A stretch of 64,000 nucleotides of DNA from Stereocaulon alpinum (GCA_018257865.1 JAEUBA010000008.1:310001-374000), one strand, 5' to 3'; shown: positions 12,962 to 25,257, counted from the stretch's first letter. Translations and numbers: made by a program. Notes: generated from the letters alone by a model not told the origin.

Positions 12962-13644
12962 ACCCCCCCCCCCCCCCCCCCCCTCCCATTTTTTAGAAAA
13001 CCCTGTAATTACAACCACAACAGAGAAGCCCTGCCTCTATTTAAAGAAAGGAAGGTAGGTAGGTAAGACGGTAAGAAGGTCCCGCTCTACTCTGCTTGCT
13101 CCATCAGCGAGCGAGCGAGCAATCAAAGCACTGCAGTCGCCTCCCTAAGATTGTGTACAAGAAAGGCCGAGAATGTAGCCAAACGCCAGTCTCTGAACGC
13201 CCGAGATGCCAGAAAAAAAATGCCGAAAGGAAACAAATATCCCGTTTCCATGTGGAGATGTCCCGCACAATGCTGATGTGGACAACCTTCTCCATCTTCT
13301 CCCACCCAATGCCAAAGATTGCCAAGATTGTCCCTAGGAAATGAAGTAAGAAAGAAAAGTAGAGAAACAATGGTGGAGTACAGAAAAATGCCATGCTGAT
13401 AGACACATATGCTGAATGTAATGCAAGAATTCCCGTCCGTCCGTATAAACATATTCATGTCCCATATCTGGGTCGAACAGGTCGACCAGTCCTGCCGTCA
13501 ACCGTAAATACGTTCCATCAATAGAAGTTAGTGTCGCTATGGATTGTATCGCTCATTTTGCAAATGCTGTTGCTGATTTCAATGTGGATGTGCTTGTGAT
13601 AATTACATCCTCCCGATCCGATCCCCAGAGCAAGGGTTGGCCAT
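12196..13644. other. Convergent intergenic region between the MAPKKK and Rsc7 genes
   Basis: About 1.45 kb holding the 3' UTRs of two convergent genes. It contains low-complexity repeats and the long C tract listed separately. No gene is supported; the open frames follow repeat periodicity. Confidence 0.6.
12920..12987. repeat. 68-nt near-homopolymer C tract
   Basis: A run of 68 bases contains only three non-C bases, giving C runs of 11, 30, 21 and 3. On the other strand these are G runs able in principle to form G-quadruplexes. It lies between two convergent 3' ends. The exact length is likely to be uncertain in any assembly. Confidence 0.9.
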
Positions 13645-15980
13645 TCAGTATCCGCTACTGGTGGGATAGCCGCCCTGTTGTTGCCACGCTCCGCCCGGTT
13701 GTTGCTGTTGCTGCTGTGGCGGTGGTGCCCATCCTTGCATTCCCGCTTGCTGAGCTGCTGTTGTAGCCTGCTGCTGTATATACTGTTGCTGTGCATGGCT
13801 TGGGCTGCTGCTCTGCGGTGGGTACATTGCTCTGATGCCCGCCATGCCTGTTGCAGCTGAGTATCCTGGTGTAGCACCAGCGGGCATACCGGCCATGGCT
13901 TGGTAGTTGAGATTGTGCATTGAGCCTGAGCTTTGGGTATGGTGCAGCTGTGGTGGCTGTTGAGGATGCTGTGGGTGGGGTGATGGGGAGGGATGATGCT
14001 GTTGCTGTTGTGGATGGGAAGAAGGTGAGTATTGAGGAGGGTGGGTGGAAAGGGGTGATTGTTGCGGCTGCGGCGGCGGATGACCCCACATCTGGTTGGG
14101 GTGAGGGTAGCCGTAAGGAGAGGTTTGCGGGGCATGTTGGCCGGCCGGGTAGGAGATGGAGGAGCGTTGTTGGTGCTGGAGGTCGGGTCGGATGGCGGAT
14201 GGCATTGAGCCACGGCCAGGTGATTGAGCGTGAGGGTTTTGGTGATGAGGTGGTTGTTGGCGGGGATAAACGGCTTGAGGAGACATCATTTGGGATGGTT
14301 GATGTTGCAGCATTGACTGCTGGTTTGTGTTCATCATTGCTGACGATGGAAGGCGAGGTGATTGGGTGACGATGGGACTCTGGTCGACTTTCGGCTGGGG
14401 TGTAGAGACTGGTGTTTTGTGATCTTTGTTCCAGACGTCTTCCACGTATTTAGCTCGGGGTACCCGTTGCTGAGCCAGGTGCTTGTTGAGATCTGAGGCA
14501 TTTTGAGCCTGGTGCATGATGTCGGAGGGAGGACTCGTCTGCGTGCGGTCGATATAGGGTGCACCGGTGATCTCTTGTCTCGGTCTCGAGATGTTACCAT
14601 ATGCTTGCTGCCGCGAATCTTCGATCTTAGCAGCGTTTACCACATAACCAGGTCCTTGGGGATGAGGATGTTCAGGAGCGTCCATCGTCGCGTTAGCATA
14701 GATGATGTCTTGATGTTGACCAAATCCAATGGAATTGATGGGATTGTTATTGGCCTCAAGTGCTGCGGTAGCCTCCCTTGCTTTCGTAGCCCCGGGGCGC
14801 TTGTCGCCTGCCATATCTTCCTCCGTAAATCCCTGCTTGATTGCTTTTGCTTCCCAGTAATCGTCCCGAACGCGCCTGCCACCTTCGATCACCCGAGCCC
14901 CAAATTGACGGAACATTGATTTGGCAGTGACGATTGCGATCTGCCGTGATCGATATGAATACGGCAGGATTTCTTGATGTATTAACTCGTCTTTCTCTGC
15001 TTGTGAGGCGATAATCTTATGCAACGAGCGGTTTTTGTTGAAGAGTAAATATGAGTCTCGATAGCCAAGAACGCGCGCACATTCGGTTGCCAGCATGAAC
15101 CTCTTATCTCCTCTATGCGCTACATAGAATGTCCTCATCTTGAACTGTCGACCTCCCAAGGGCTCTCCCGTTGGCGAGACCTTCGTCTCTCCTCGCTCAT
15201 CATGCTCTCTCGGTAGGTATTCGTCTTGTTCCGCAGTCAATTGATCGGTCGTGTGGTCCCTGACAGTTGGCAGCGCCTTGACAACGGCAGACTTTGTGGG
15301 TGTTGGTTTAGGTGGTGAGGTTTGGTTAGGACTGTTGCTTGCGTCTTGTGGCAAACCCTGTGCCTGCAGCTGTGGAGTCCGTAGCGGGTCGGGATTATGC
15401 TGTGTCGACTGCTGGGTCGTCGACGTTGGACTCTCTTTTGTCTTGGGAGGTCTGCCACGCCTTTTCGGCTTCTGATCATCTGTGTAATCCACCATAATCA
15501 GCCAATGATCCATCATATTTGTCACCGTCCACGGCGAAACCTCTGCCGACCATCTCCCCGTATCCGGGTATCTGCATTGTTTGTGACACGTACCATCTTC
15601 AGCGTAAGGGTCTCCACCATTGTCTGGAGATCGACTCCTCTTTTGCCCTCGGGGACTTATCTGCGCATTGATGGAGGATGAGGTTGGTAGTACTGCTACT
15701 ATATAAAGAGGTGCCTTGGTGTCAGCCTAGACTCTTTAAGAAGTCAAGCAAGTCGCAACACAAGACTAAGGGAGCTTTGCTCTTCATAAATCTAAATGGA
15801 GAAGCCTGCGGCTAGTCGCTAACAACAGAGCGATGAATGTCCAAGCGGCGTTCATTCAATGGAGAGAAATTTACCGGGCGTGTTCAATGCTGCTGGGTTG
15901 ATGGTTCCCGATCCATCAATCAGCGCAGCTCCCATACCATTCATTGACGACGTTGCAGGTATTGGTGGCGCCGAGTACAT
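13645..15980 (-). CDS. RSC/SWI-SNF chromatin remodelling subunit Rsc7/Swp82, about 681 aa
   Basis: Proposed exons are 15980-15875, 15698-15594 and 15479-13645 (682 codons with stop). The second join (GATG|GTACGT ... TTACACAG|ATGATCAG) is well supported because it produces a continuous acidic-basic segment ending in RRGRPPK, an AT-hook-like motif near residue 75. The first exon is less certain. The Rsc7/Swp82 domain spans about residues 179-285: GRQFKMRTFYVAHRG, then FMLATECARVLGYRDSYLLF and ILPYSYRSRQIAIVTAKS, ending RVRDDYWEAK. The C-terminal half is Gln/Pro/His-rich low complexity. In the family this is a nuclear, non-catalytic subunit of ATP-dependent remodellers. The 114-bp second intron has no stop in frame, so an unspliced mRNA would still encode protein. 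Confidence 0.88.
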
Positions 15981-18900
15981 GATGCCTGGGGGGCGGAAGG
16001 CTGGTGGTCGCGTAGAACGTCGTACCGACCGTGCCGGCACGCACCCGCGCCCGTAGCAGGTATACGGTGGATAGCGACAATGTGTTCTGCTACGTCGCTG
16101 TGGTGTGTGTTGACCTGTGGCTCTGGCGCGAGTCGTCGCATGCAGGCCTTGCGCGCAAGGAAAGCTTAGGACCCCTCTTCCCGGGCACTATCGTACCCTT
16201 AAGCCAGAGGGGTGGAGGCGGACGGGTAGGTAAGGTAATCTGCAAGGTAGGGTGACAGGTGGCCCTCGCGATTGGGTGGGTAGTGTATCTAGGAAGTGTA
16301 ACGCTGGCTGGCTCCATGCGACATTGGTGTGATGTTGATGCAAGGTCGCGGGGATGATGGTTAGTTGTGGGATGCTGACGTTCTGCCCCAATAATCGCTC
16401 GCGTCGGAGAACGGATTGAAAGTGTTAGGACGCTGGTGGACGCTCGGGCGATGGGTAGCCTAAGTAGGATCGGGCAGTGGATGAGCGCTGTGGCACACAA
16501 TAGTGCCCCCGGACCAGTTTATGAGCTAAGATACTATTTAGAATAGTCGCAAGTCCGCGAACTATTTGACTTGCAGATGTCGACGGGAGACGACAATGCA
16601 CAGTTGGCCGTGATCAAAAGAAGTATAGACTGGCGATTTGTGGAGATTCTCGAGCAATACCAGTTAAAGCCCGTACCATTTGAATGATACTTCAGGCACG
16701 GGATGACTGGAGAACATCGGGTTCGCAGGTGGATCTTCAACGCCGCTGTTGGATAGTAAAGGGCCGGGAATAACGCCTGGCTTCGAGTCAAGACAGATGT
16801 GGTAGTCTTGATCTTGCAATAGAATCTAGATCTTAGCAAGACTGACTCAGAGTTCACTCTGAAACGGGGCAGGTGCTGACCCGTAGGCTTCCAGGGCTTG
16901 TTACGAAGGCAGCCCAACAAGCAACAAGCAAAAAGCAATCGCCAGGCTGGAGAGTAGCATGCCGGGATTCTACCATCGCTGGGACGCTCGGTTGAGTCAG
17001 AGGGAACCAATGGGATTTGACATTTGACGGCTTATGCATGAGATCGTCAGACCCAGTCAAGCCCACAGCATCTTAACGCTGCAATGCAAGATGCCGCTCA
17101 GCTGTATCAGGCGGAGTGGCACGCCGTGCTGCAGGCAGATGCAGAGGACATGCAGCAGTCATAGTTCGTAGCCTTTCTTAGCCCCTCCTGCACCCCCCTT
17201 ACTGCGAGACTACGTGAACAAGGGTCCGAGGGGATGCGGGCAGCTGACTCCCTTGAATCCTCTAATCGCTGTAGCCGCCGGAGACATGCCAAAGGATTCC
17301 TCCAATACGAGCACTGATCAGTCACGAGGCCATCCGCCAACTTCCATGATTATTTACATACTATGGAATCTAGTCCAAGTAGTGGATCCAGGATCGAGTG
17401 TCTAATCTCCTAGTGTCCTCTAAGGGATCTACAAGTGCAGCTACGGGGCCGGGCACGGGAAACATGACGCGATAGCAAGAGGCGAGAGGCGAGAGCGGCA
17501 TGGATTTGGGAGGTGCTGGAACATTCCGCTTTACCCAGAGCGATGAAGTGGCCCCTTCTTAATATATGATTCGGTGGCCCCGCCACGAACCCGCAGTCGC
17601 TCCCGTTCAACTCGAATAGTTGAACATGGCTTAGATAGACGCATGGAAACACGGCTATGCAGATCGTCTGCGGAAGGGAACGAGCAAGCTAAACTCCTAA
17701 GCTATCTCTGCCCCGTCTCCTAGACAGAGCAGTAGCGGGAAAACAGCCATGTGAGACAAAAGAGAGCCACGCTTGAAGATGGGAACAAGGACGAGTAACG
17801 TTGGAGGTTCTGGAACCCTGAAGATTGTGGGACCTTGTCGCCTCAAATTGGAAAGAGGAGCCTTCTCATTGGCGGGACGAAGCGAGCTTACTCGAAAAGC
17901 GTATTTGTTCTCCTGGAGGCTTTTTACCGGACAGAGAAGGCATAGGGACGATCCTCAGATGCCAAAGCGAGGCGTTACGGCTGCGCCTGTCCTTCCTATT
18001 CAATTAGTAGTGCTGTGATCTTTTCTGGGAATAGTGAGCTCATGGCCGCATGTTGTGCCTCTCGGGGAAGGATGGGTCGGCTCCGATAAGCGGGCTGACA
18101 GGCAGCCAAAGCCACTGCTATCATGACTCCTGCATCTGCTAGAGGAGAATAAGCGAAGAGCTTTGTTGACATGTATCGCTCACCCTTATGGCTTGATGTT
18201 CCTCAGAATCGGTACCGAATCAGAGCCATTATCGGAAATAGATCACGTCTAAGCCTCCGAGAGTTGCTTTTGCGAGCGAGGCGAATTGATGATTGGCGCG
18301 TCGCATCGGGAGCCTAGATTCATAAGCCAGGAGTGCAACTCAACGAAGCCATTAGGTGATGCGTCAGCTTCCTGGGATATTAGCAGGGCTAATCTTGGAG
18401 TCTCATGTTGACAAATAACGGAGATAGTGGAACTCCAAAATACGCGGGTTGTGTAAGGTGCAAAGGCCACATGGTCGCTTTTCGAAACCTGAGGGAATGT
18501 GTTTCGAAATCTGCATGCAAGAGCGTTAGCATTCCTCGTTCAGATCACCATTCTCCAACATGATTGAACATACTCCGCAGGAGCTACCGTGGTCCTATCA
18601 GCCAATCGCGGGCAAACACGGGGTCCTCTCGCGCTTTGACAATGGAGGTAAACCCTGGGCCTCATAGTAGATCAAGGTGACGGCTGAGGGGAAATGTTGG
18701 TTCAGCTGAGCAGGAGGCATCAATCTGGCAGATGACCCGGTTTAGGTTGGATGTCACACCCTCATGCACAGAGTCAGCCTCAAGTAGCGCACATGCCACT
18801 GAGATCAAGGCTCGTCCCGAACCAGTACGGATGATTGCATATGCAAGTGGATGCGCAACAGCCTGTGATGGCCTTGTGTCGGTGAGAAGCCGAAGCGTTA

Positions 18901-19239
18901 AATCAGGTGATTAGCAAATTATTGGTAGAAAGCCATTTGATTAGGTATTTGAATCTTAGCTAAAGTTGGAGACAATGAAGCTCTACCTATGGTAAACCCT
19001 TGGCCAAGGCTCCCGTCGAGCGTTGAGCTCTGCTCGTATTGTTGAAGATTGTTGAACGCCAGTATGTGGCATATGCTGCCCTCTATGCTGATGCAGTTCT
19101 ATGTTGAATGTCGTAACTTTTTGCAACCCACAGCACCTTGAGTTGTTGAAAACAAAGCGCAAAGTGGTATCATCGTAATGTCGTAGTTAAAATCATAAAA
19201 CGCATGAAGTGTTGAATATGCACAAATGCATCGTTCCAT
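15981..19239. other. 3.3-kb gene-free block
   Basis: Only short, motif-free open frames on both strands and no family match I can recognise. No terminal repeats or transposase motifs are visible, but strongly decayed mobile DNA cannot be excluded. The left end contains the Rsc7 upstream region and the right end the 3' side of the SAM synthetase gene. Confidence 0.5.
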
Positions 19240-20494
19240 CTAGAATTTCAATGCCTTGGGCTTCTCCCATGAGAAGTCCTGGTTCGTAAAATGGCCATTC
19301 TTCGCGGTTTGGAAGTAGATCGGTCTAGCGAGATCCAGCTCTTTAACGATCACACCCGGCCTCATGTCAAAGTTGGTCCTGATAATTTCGACCAGCTCAT
19401 CGGAGGAACGTTCGGAGGTCCCGTAAGAGTTGACGAACATCGATAGGGGTTCGGCGACGCCAATGGCATATGACAGCTGAACCAATACTCGTCGTGCCAA
19501 CTTTGCGTGTACGAGTGACTTCGCGATCCAGCGTGCCAAGTACGCAGCGGAGCGGTCAACCTTCGAGTAGTCCTTACCAGAGAAGGCGCCGCCTCCATGT
19601 GCACCCCAGCCGCCATAGGTATCAACAATGATCTTACGTCCCGTTAGGCCAGCATCTCCTTGAGGTCCGCCAATGATGAACAGCCCTGATGGTTGAATCT
19701 AGCTCGTGTCAGTAAAGCTCCTGTGGTACATCAGAAAGAATGATTACGTGGTAAACTGTCCGGTCATCCAAATACTTGGCGGGAATGACCTTCTTGATGA
19801 TATGCTCCATTATCTCCTTGCGCAACTTCTCGGTTGTGATATCCGGGCTATGTTGTGCACTGACAACCACGGTATCGACTCTCCGAGGGATGACAGCACC
19901 ATTGTCTTCTTCATACTCGATAGTGACCTGGGTTTTGGTATCAGGTCTCAGCCAGGGTAGGCTTCCGTTGTTCCTGGAGTCAGTCATTTCTTTGTTGAGT
20001 TTGTGTGCCAGTTGCAGAGTCAGGGGAAGGTATTCAGGGGTCTCATCGGTGGCATAACCGAACATTATGCCTTGGTCTCCCGCTCCGAGCTTCTCCAAGG
20101 CTTGGTCTAGGTTCAATCCTTGGGCAATGTCAGGAGACTGTTGCTCTATGGCGGACATGACGTTGCATGTCTTGTAGTCGAAGCCCTTGTCTGAGCTGTC
20201 ATATCCGATGTCTTTGATTGCGTCCCGAACGATTTTCTGGAAGTCGAGATGGGCTTTCGTGGTGATTTCACCAAAGATCATGATCATCCCGGTTTTAGTG
20301 GCAGTCTCACAAGCGACCTTCGACATGGGGTCAACAGCAAGGCAAGCATCAAGGACTGCATCTGAGACTTGGTCGGCCATTTTATCGGGATGTCCCTCCC
20401 CTACAGACTCTGAAGTGAAGAGGAATGTGTGTGGTTTGGTACCGTTGGTACCGTTGGTACCATTGGTACCGTTCATGTCGCCTTGGCTTCCCAT
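19240..20494 (-). CDS. S-adenosylmethionine synthetase, 401 aa
   Basis: Exons 20494-19748 and 19698-19240 are separated by a 49-bp intron (CAC|GTAATC ... GCTAG|ATTCAACC) lying between VYH and IQPSG; 402 codons including stop. It catalyses ATP + L-methionine to S-adenosylmethionine in the cytosol. Both family signatures are present: GAGDQGIMFGYA at residues 137-148 and GGGAFSGKD at about 284-292. The ATP-binding start FTSESVGEGHPDK is at about 26-38. Length matches the yeast enzymes apart from an N-terminal insertion of four Asn-Gly-Thr triplets made by a 9-bp repeat, which is unusual. It is transcribed divergently from the GPN3 gene across 369 bp. Confidence 0.97.
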
Positions 20495-20863
20495 GATTTG
20501 TGCGTAGAGATTGGAGTGCTGTAGTCAGCGGTGTCGGGTAGAGAGGGATGTTGTTGCGCAATATCTTAGCGGAATGTGCTGATGTGTTACGAGTTGAGGT
20601 CCGCCCAGTGCAAGGAGTTTAGAAAGTGATGGATGGTGTCGGTTGCTAGAGTCAATTGATAAAATTATTACAATGTGGAATTTGTGAAGAGGTCAGCTTC
20701 AGTTCTTGCAAACTACGAATTTTATTGGGAAGCTGACGCCATTTCCAGAGGCGGCTAGCCGGAGCGTGAAATCGGAGTCCGATCTAAGGTGATACTCGGG
20801 TCTCACACCACTTATTCCATATCGACATGCCTAGCTTAAGCGTCGCTTCTCGATAAATCAACC
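20495..20863. promoter_or_regulatory. Shared divergent promoter region, SAM synthetase / GPN3
   Basis: The start codons of the two divergent genes are 369 bp apart, so both promoters and 5' UTRs must lie here or overlap. No specific factor site is claimed. Confidence 0.6.
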
Positions 20864-21871
20864 ATGAGCAAATTCGGAGTTCTTGTGATGGGTCCGGCAG
20901 GCGCCGGCAAGGTGTGCGCATCCCCAGTCCTCTATCGTTGGCCTCTACTAACTCCACAATAAAGACAACCTTCTGCTCCGCCCTGATACAACACCTCCGA
21001 CTGAACAAGCGCTCATGTTTCTACGTCAACCTCGATCCCGCAGCAGAGGAGTTTGCCTACGAGCCAGACTTGGACATCAAAGAGCTTATCTCACTTGAGG
21101 ATGTTATGGAAGAGATGGGCTTGGGCCCAAACGGGGGATTGATATATTGTTTCGAGTAGGCGATTCAGGGTCATCTCACAAAGCTTTGCTGATCACTTCC
21201 CTTTCAGATTCCTACTTGAAAACCTAGACTTCCTCAGCGATGCCATAGACCATCTGACCGAAGAATATCTAATCATCATCGACATGCCCGGTCAAATTGA
21301 GCTCTACACGCACATACCCATTGTCCCAGCTTTAGTGAAGCACCTAACGCGAAGTGGAGCACTCAACGTCAATCTCTGCGCAACATATCTTCTAGAGTCA
21401 ACATTCGTCGTCGACCGCGCCAAATACTTCGCTGGCACGCTATCAGCAATGAGCGCAATGATCATGCTGGAGGTTCCGCACGTTAATGTACTCAGCAAGA
21501 TGGATTTGGTCAAAGGGTCGGTAACTAAGAAAGACATGAAGAGGTTCTTGGATCCAGATATATCTTTGATGGATGACAACCCAACCGATAGCCAAGCCGC
21601 GCTTGCCTCCGCTCATGACAAGCTAACCGATCCTTCGTCTACGGACTCAGTCATGGCCGGAGGCAGCTTCAAGCGGTTGAACAAGGCAGTGGCCCAGCTC
21701 ATTGATGACTTCAGCATGGTTTCATATCTCCAATTGGATGTGCAAAATGAGGATAGTGTTGGCGCCATCTTAAGCTACATTGACGACATGATACAATTCC
21801 ACGAAGCACAAGAGCCAAAGGAGCCGAATGACGAAATCGAATACGACTACCAAGATCAGGAAATGGGGTGA
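20864..21871 (+). CDS. GPN-loop GTPase 3 (Fet5-like), 300 aa
   Basis: Three exons: 20864-20911, 20965-21155 and 21208-21871 (301 codons with stop). The first intron splits the P-loop: MGPAGAGK | TTFCSAL; the join restores GPAGAGKTT at residues 10-18. The diagnostic Gly-Pro-Asn motif is at residues 70-72 (MGLGPNGG). DMPGQIE is the G3 element and SKMD the G4 specificity motif. The C-terminus is acidic. In the family, GPN2/GPN3 with Npa3/GPN1 assist assembly and nuclear import of RNA polymerase II. The first exon is only 48 bp and would be missed by a simple frame scan. Confidence 0.95.
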
Positions 21872-22351
21872 AACAAGAGATCAGAGAAGGCAAACGAAGA
21901 GATAGAACATGGCATGCACAAAAATTAGAATGGGGATTACGTATCGATTGACCAACATTCCTCGTGCTCATCTCCAGGAGATGACGGAGACGACGTGCCA
22001 GGTCAAGCTAGGGAAAATAATTGGAGGATGATGGGATCTCTTGTAGAACCCACCCTCAGCAGTGTCACCAAGCACCAACATGGGAGAAGCCGTTGGATGA
22101 GTGACGGCATAGAAAGACATCTTAGAGCTTAAGTCTTTCACATTCTTATCTCAGCAGTACCGACGCTGCCGAAAATTCAATCATTAAATATCTCAAGAAA
22201 TTCTAGCCACCTTCTCGTGATGCAGAACAATGCCAGCGACTCAAAAGCCTCCGTAAATCCCATAGATGACCTTGGGGTACGATATTCAAGACGCATCCTC
22301 CCTGTGCCCAACGCTAGCCTCCAAGTCTAATGTTCCCTCTCTCACATAGCC
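21872..22351. other. Intergenic, convergent 3' ends of GPN3 and the Apq12-like gene
   Basis: About 480 bp between two converging genes. No gene or repeat recognised. Confidence 0.6.
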
Positions 22352-22966
22352 TCACCAAGCGCCTCTAGCCCTCCACTTCCCTGCCCCCGCTCTAGGCCCA
22401 CGCATCCTCCTAGCATCCCTCTCCCTCCCCTGCGCCTTCCTCCCACCAATCCTCTCCCCCTCCTCCCCCAACCCCGCCAATAAACCCCAGACCCACCCAA
22501 AGTCCTCCACACTCTGCTCCACGCCCCTCTGCCACACATAAACCCCCACAAACCCGACAACCAACCACATGCCCAACCTGATCGCCAGCGCTATCCATGC
22601 GATTATCGTTTTGCGCATATAGTCCAATGTCTTGAAGGAAATGAGTAAGACGACAGCGAGACCGACGAGGGTGAGTATATCTGGTGTGTCGGAGGAGAGG
22701 GAGTGGAGGGCGTTGTTGCAGAGGGTGTAGAGGGGGTAGAGGGTCGGGAAGATGTAGCGGTAGAAGTAGGATTGGGTGAGGTAGAGGGTGCGCCATATGG
22801 GAGCGAGGTATGTTCGGTAGGGGTAGTAGTAGTTGTTGTAGAAGCGGGCGGCTTGGGGGAGGTATTCTAGGGTAGTCGCGTTAGCTGGGGCATACGGAGG
22901 GGAGAATTAGAGGGAGGAGAGACCTTGTAGAAGATCCATTGGGAGGAGATTTTGGAGGAAGTCCAT
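22352..22966 (-). CDS. Apq12-like nuclear envelope / pore biogenesis membrane protein, about 191 aa
   Basis: Exons 22966-22924 and 22884-22352 join through a very short 39-bp intron (donor GTCTCT, acceptor CCCCAG) to 192 codons with stop. After an aromatic, Tyr-rich N-terminal half come two hydrophobic segments, ILTLVGLAVVLLISF and WIALAIRLGMWLVVGFVGVYV, joined by KTLDYMRKTIIA. This two-helix hairpin followed by VWQRGVEQSV is the Apq12 family pattern. The tail is Gly/Arg-rich. Apq12 in yeast sits in the ER/nuclear envelope and affects pore assembly and membrane fluidity. The first exon and its weak donor are the uncertain part. The gene is divergent from P5C dehydrogenase. Confidence 0.72.
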
Positions 22967-23326
22967 GACGGAGATAGATTGATGTCTGGTGAGGAGATGC
23001 TGAGTTGTTGGAAAGTAGGAGGGTACGGTGCCTCTCTTAAGGAAAATTCACTGCTTCTATGCGCGTTCCCGCATCGTCATTGAGATGTTCCCGCCTCGCT
23101 TTGTCTCTTGCATACCGTCACGGTCTCACGACAGCTTGCCTAAAGTCTCGCCAAGAATGCGCTCATAGTCGCTGGTAACAGCCGGGTAAACCTCGGAAGA
23201 GACCATGCGGAACGGTTAGAAACGGCTGTCTCCCCTCCAAACGTTCCAAAAGGAAAGACGAAAACCAAGCTGTTTCTCTGTAGCTACGGGTCTTTGTCTG
23301 CATTCACTGCTCTTTGCATTTGTTCA
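22967..23326. promoter_or_regulatory. Shared divergent promoter region, Apq12-like / P5C dehydrogenase
   Basis: 360 bp separate the two start codons, so both promoters lie here. No specific site is claimed. Confidence 0.55.
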
Positions 23327-25257
23327 ATGGCAAGTAAAAGTTGCCGGTTGTTTGGAAAATTGCCCCTCAGAACACTAACGTCGCGCTCAATTACTCCAGC
23401 TTTTGTCAGATCGAACGGCTTGAACCAATTGAACATGGCGACGATAGCTACCTATAAAGTTCCGAAGGTGGAAAATGAGAATAATGTACATTTGAATTGG
23501 GCAATGTCTGGACGTCTTCACTGGCTAACTTCCCAATTCGCGCAGAAACACTACGCCAAAGGCTCTCCAGACCGCAAGGCTCTAGAGGCTGCACTCCAAG
23601 AAGCTCGGCAGAAGACACTTGAGGTGCCTACAGTGATCGACGGAAAGGAGGTAAGAACCTCCTCGCTTGGACAAGAGATCTGGAAGAAGAGACCAGCAAG
23701 CGCCTTATGTGACAGGCAATAATCCACATGCATTGCCAAATCGCTGGCTAATACCCTCTAAAGTCATGGGGAACACCGGCACTGAGCCAGCCAAACCCTG
23801 CCTCCCATAAGCAAGTAGTCGCCAAATATACCAATGCCAGCCCCGATGATGTCTCAAGAGCCATTGAATCCGCTCTTGCCGCCAAACCTGCGTGGGAGTC
23901 GATGACATTCGCCGACAGAGCGGCAATATTCCTGAAGGCCGCGGACCTGATTGGAGGGAAATACCGGTACGAGTTGATGGCTGCAACCATGCTTGGACAA
24001 GGGAAGAATGCCTGGCAGGCGGAGATTGATGCCGCAGCGGAGCTCTGCGATTTCCTGAGATTCAACGTCCAGTATGCCCAAGACGTGTACGCACAGCAAC
24101 CAACCCACAACTCTCCTGGCGTGTGGAACAGAGTGGAATATCGCCCATTAGAAGGCTTCGTCTACGCCATATCCCCCTTCAATTTCACAGCAATCGGTGG
24201 CAACTTGCCATGTGCTCCAGCCCTCATGGGCAACGTTGTTCTCTGGAAGCCTTCACCCTCAGCAATTGCTTCCAACTACCTCATCCACCGCATCCTCCTT
24301 GAAGCTGGTCTTCCCCCAAACGTAATTCAGTTCGTCCCTGGCGACGCAGTCGAAGTAACGTCCATCGCCCTTGCCCACCGGGACTTCTCCAGCCTGCATT
24401 ATACTGGTAGCACCGCCGTCTTCAAAAGCTTGTACGGCAAAATAGCCACGAACATCGCTGATGGAAAGTATCGAGGCTACCCACGCATCGTTGGCGAGAC
24501 AGGTGGCAAGAACTTCCACTTGATCCACTCCAGTGCCGATCCTCACAATGCAACGATCAACACCATCCGCGGCGCATTCGAATACCAAGGCCAGAAGTGC
24601 AGCGCCACATCGCGCGCCTACATACCCTCTTCCCTCTGGCCAACCATAAAACCCGCCCTAATCGAACAAACAAAAGCACTAAAAGTCGGAGCCCCAGAAG
24701 ACTTCGGAAACTTCATCGGCCCAGTAATCCACCAAGCATCCTTCACCAAACTGAAAAAAGTAATCGACGCCGCAAAAGAAGACTCAGAGCTCGAACTCCT
24801 AGTAGGCGGCACCTACGACTCCACCACCGGCTACTTCATCCACCCAACAATCTACCTAACCACAAACCCTCACCACCACCTCCTCTCCACCGAACTCTTC
24901 GGCCCCATCCTCACCCTCTACGTCTACGACTCCCAACCCCCCACCGCCTTCGCAGACATATGCAAGCTCATAGACAGCACATCCGACTACGCCCTCACAG
25001 GCGCCGTATTCGCAAAAGACCGCGCAGCGATTCGTTTCGCAGAGGACGCGCTGAGGAATAGTGCGGGGAATTTCTATATCAATTGTAAGAGCACGGGCGC
25101 TGTGGTGGGGCAGCAGCCGTTTGGGGGCGCGAGGGCGAGTGGGACGAATGATAAAGCGGGTTCGGCGAATTTGCTGGCGAGGTTTGTTAGTATGAGGAGT
25201 ATTAAGGAGGATTTCGTAGGGAGTGCGGAGGTGGAGTATCCTAGTAATGAGGTTTAG
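23327..25257 (+). CDS. Delta-1-pyrroline-5-carboxylate dehydrogenase, mitochondrial, about 605 aa
   Basis: Exons 23327-23650 and 23764-25257 with a 113-bp intron (GAG|GTAAGA, branch GCTAATA, acceptor CTAAAG). It oxidises P5C (glutamate semialdehyde) to glutamate with NAD, the last step of proline catabolism. The first ~35 residues are basic and Ser/Arg-rich, fitting a mitochondrial presequence. Aldehyde dehydrogenase landmarks follow: SPFNFTAIGGNLP, the Gly-rich FTGST-like 'HYTGSTAVF', the catalytic Glu in GETGGKNFH, the catalytic Cys in YQGQKCSATSRAY, and ELFGPILTLYVY. The C-terminus contains NCKSTGAVVGQQPFGG, characteristic of this subfamily. Long antisense frames in the second half are shadows of its codon bias. 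Confidence 0.95.

Noticed and set aside
13655..14369. Several long frames overlapping the Rsc7 C-terminus
   Set aside because: They follow the Gln/Pro/His low-complexity coding DNA in other frames.
15480..15525. GTG-started N-terminus for Rsc7
   Set aside because: Fungal nuclear genes start at ATG, and a well-formed 114-bp intron explains the open sequence.
24597..25061. Long antisense and alternate frames within P5C dehydrogenase
   Set aside because: Arg/Pro/His-rich shadows of C-rich codon use in the real gene; no motifs.
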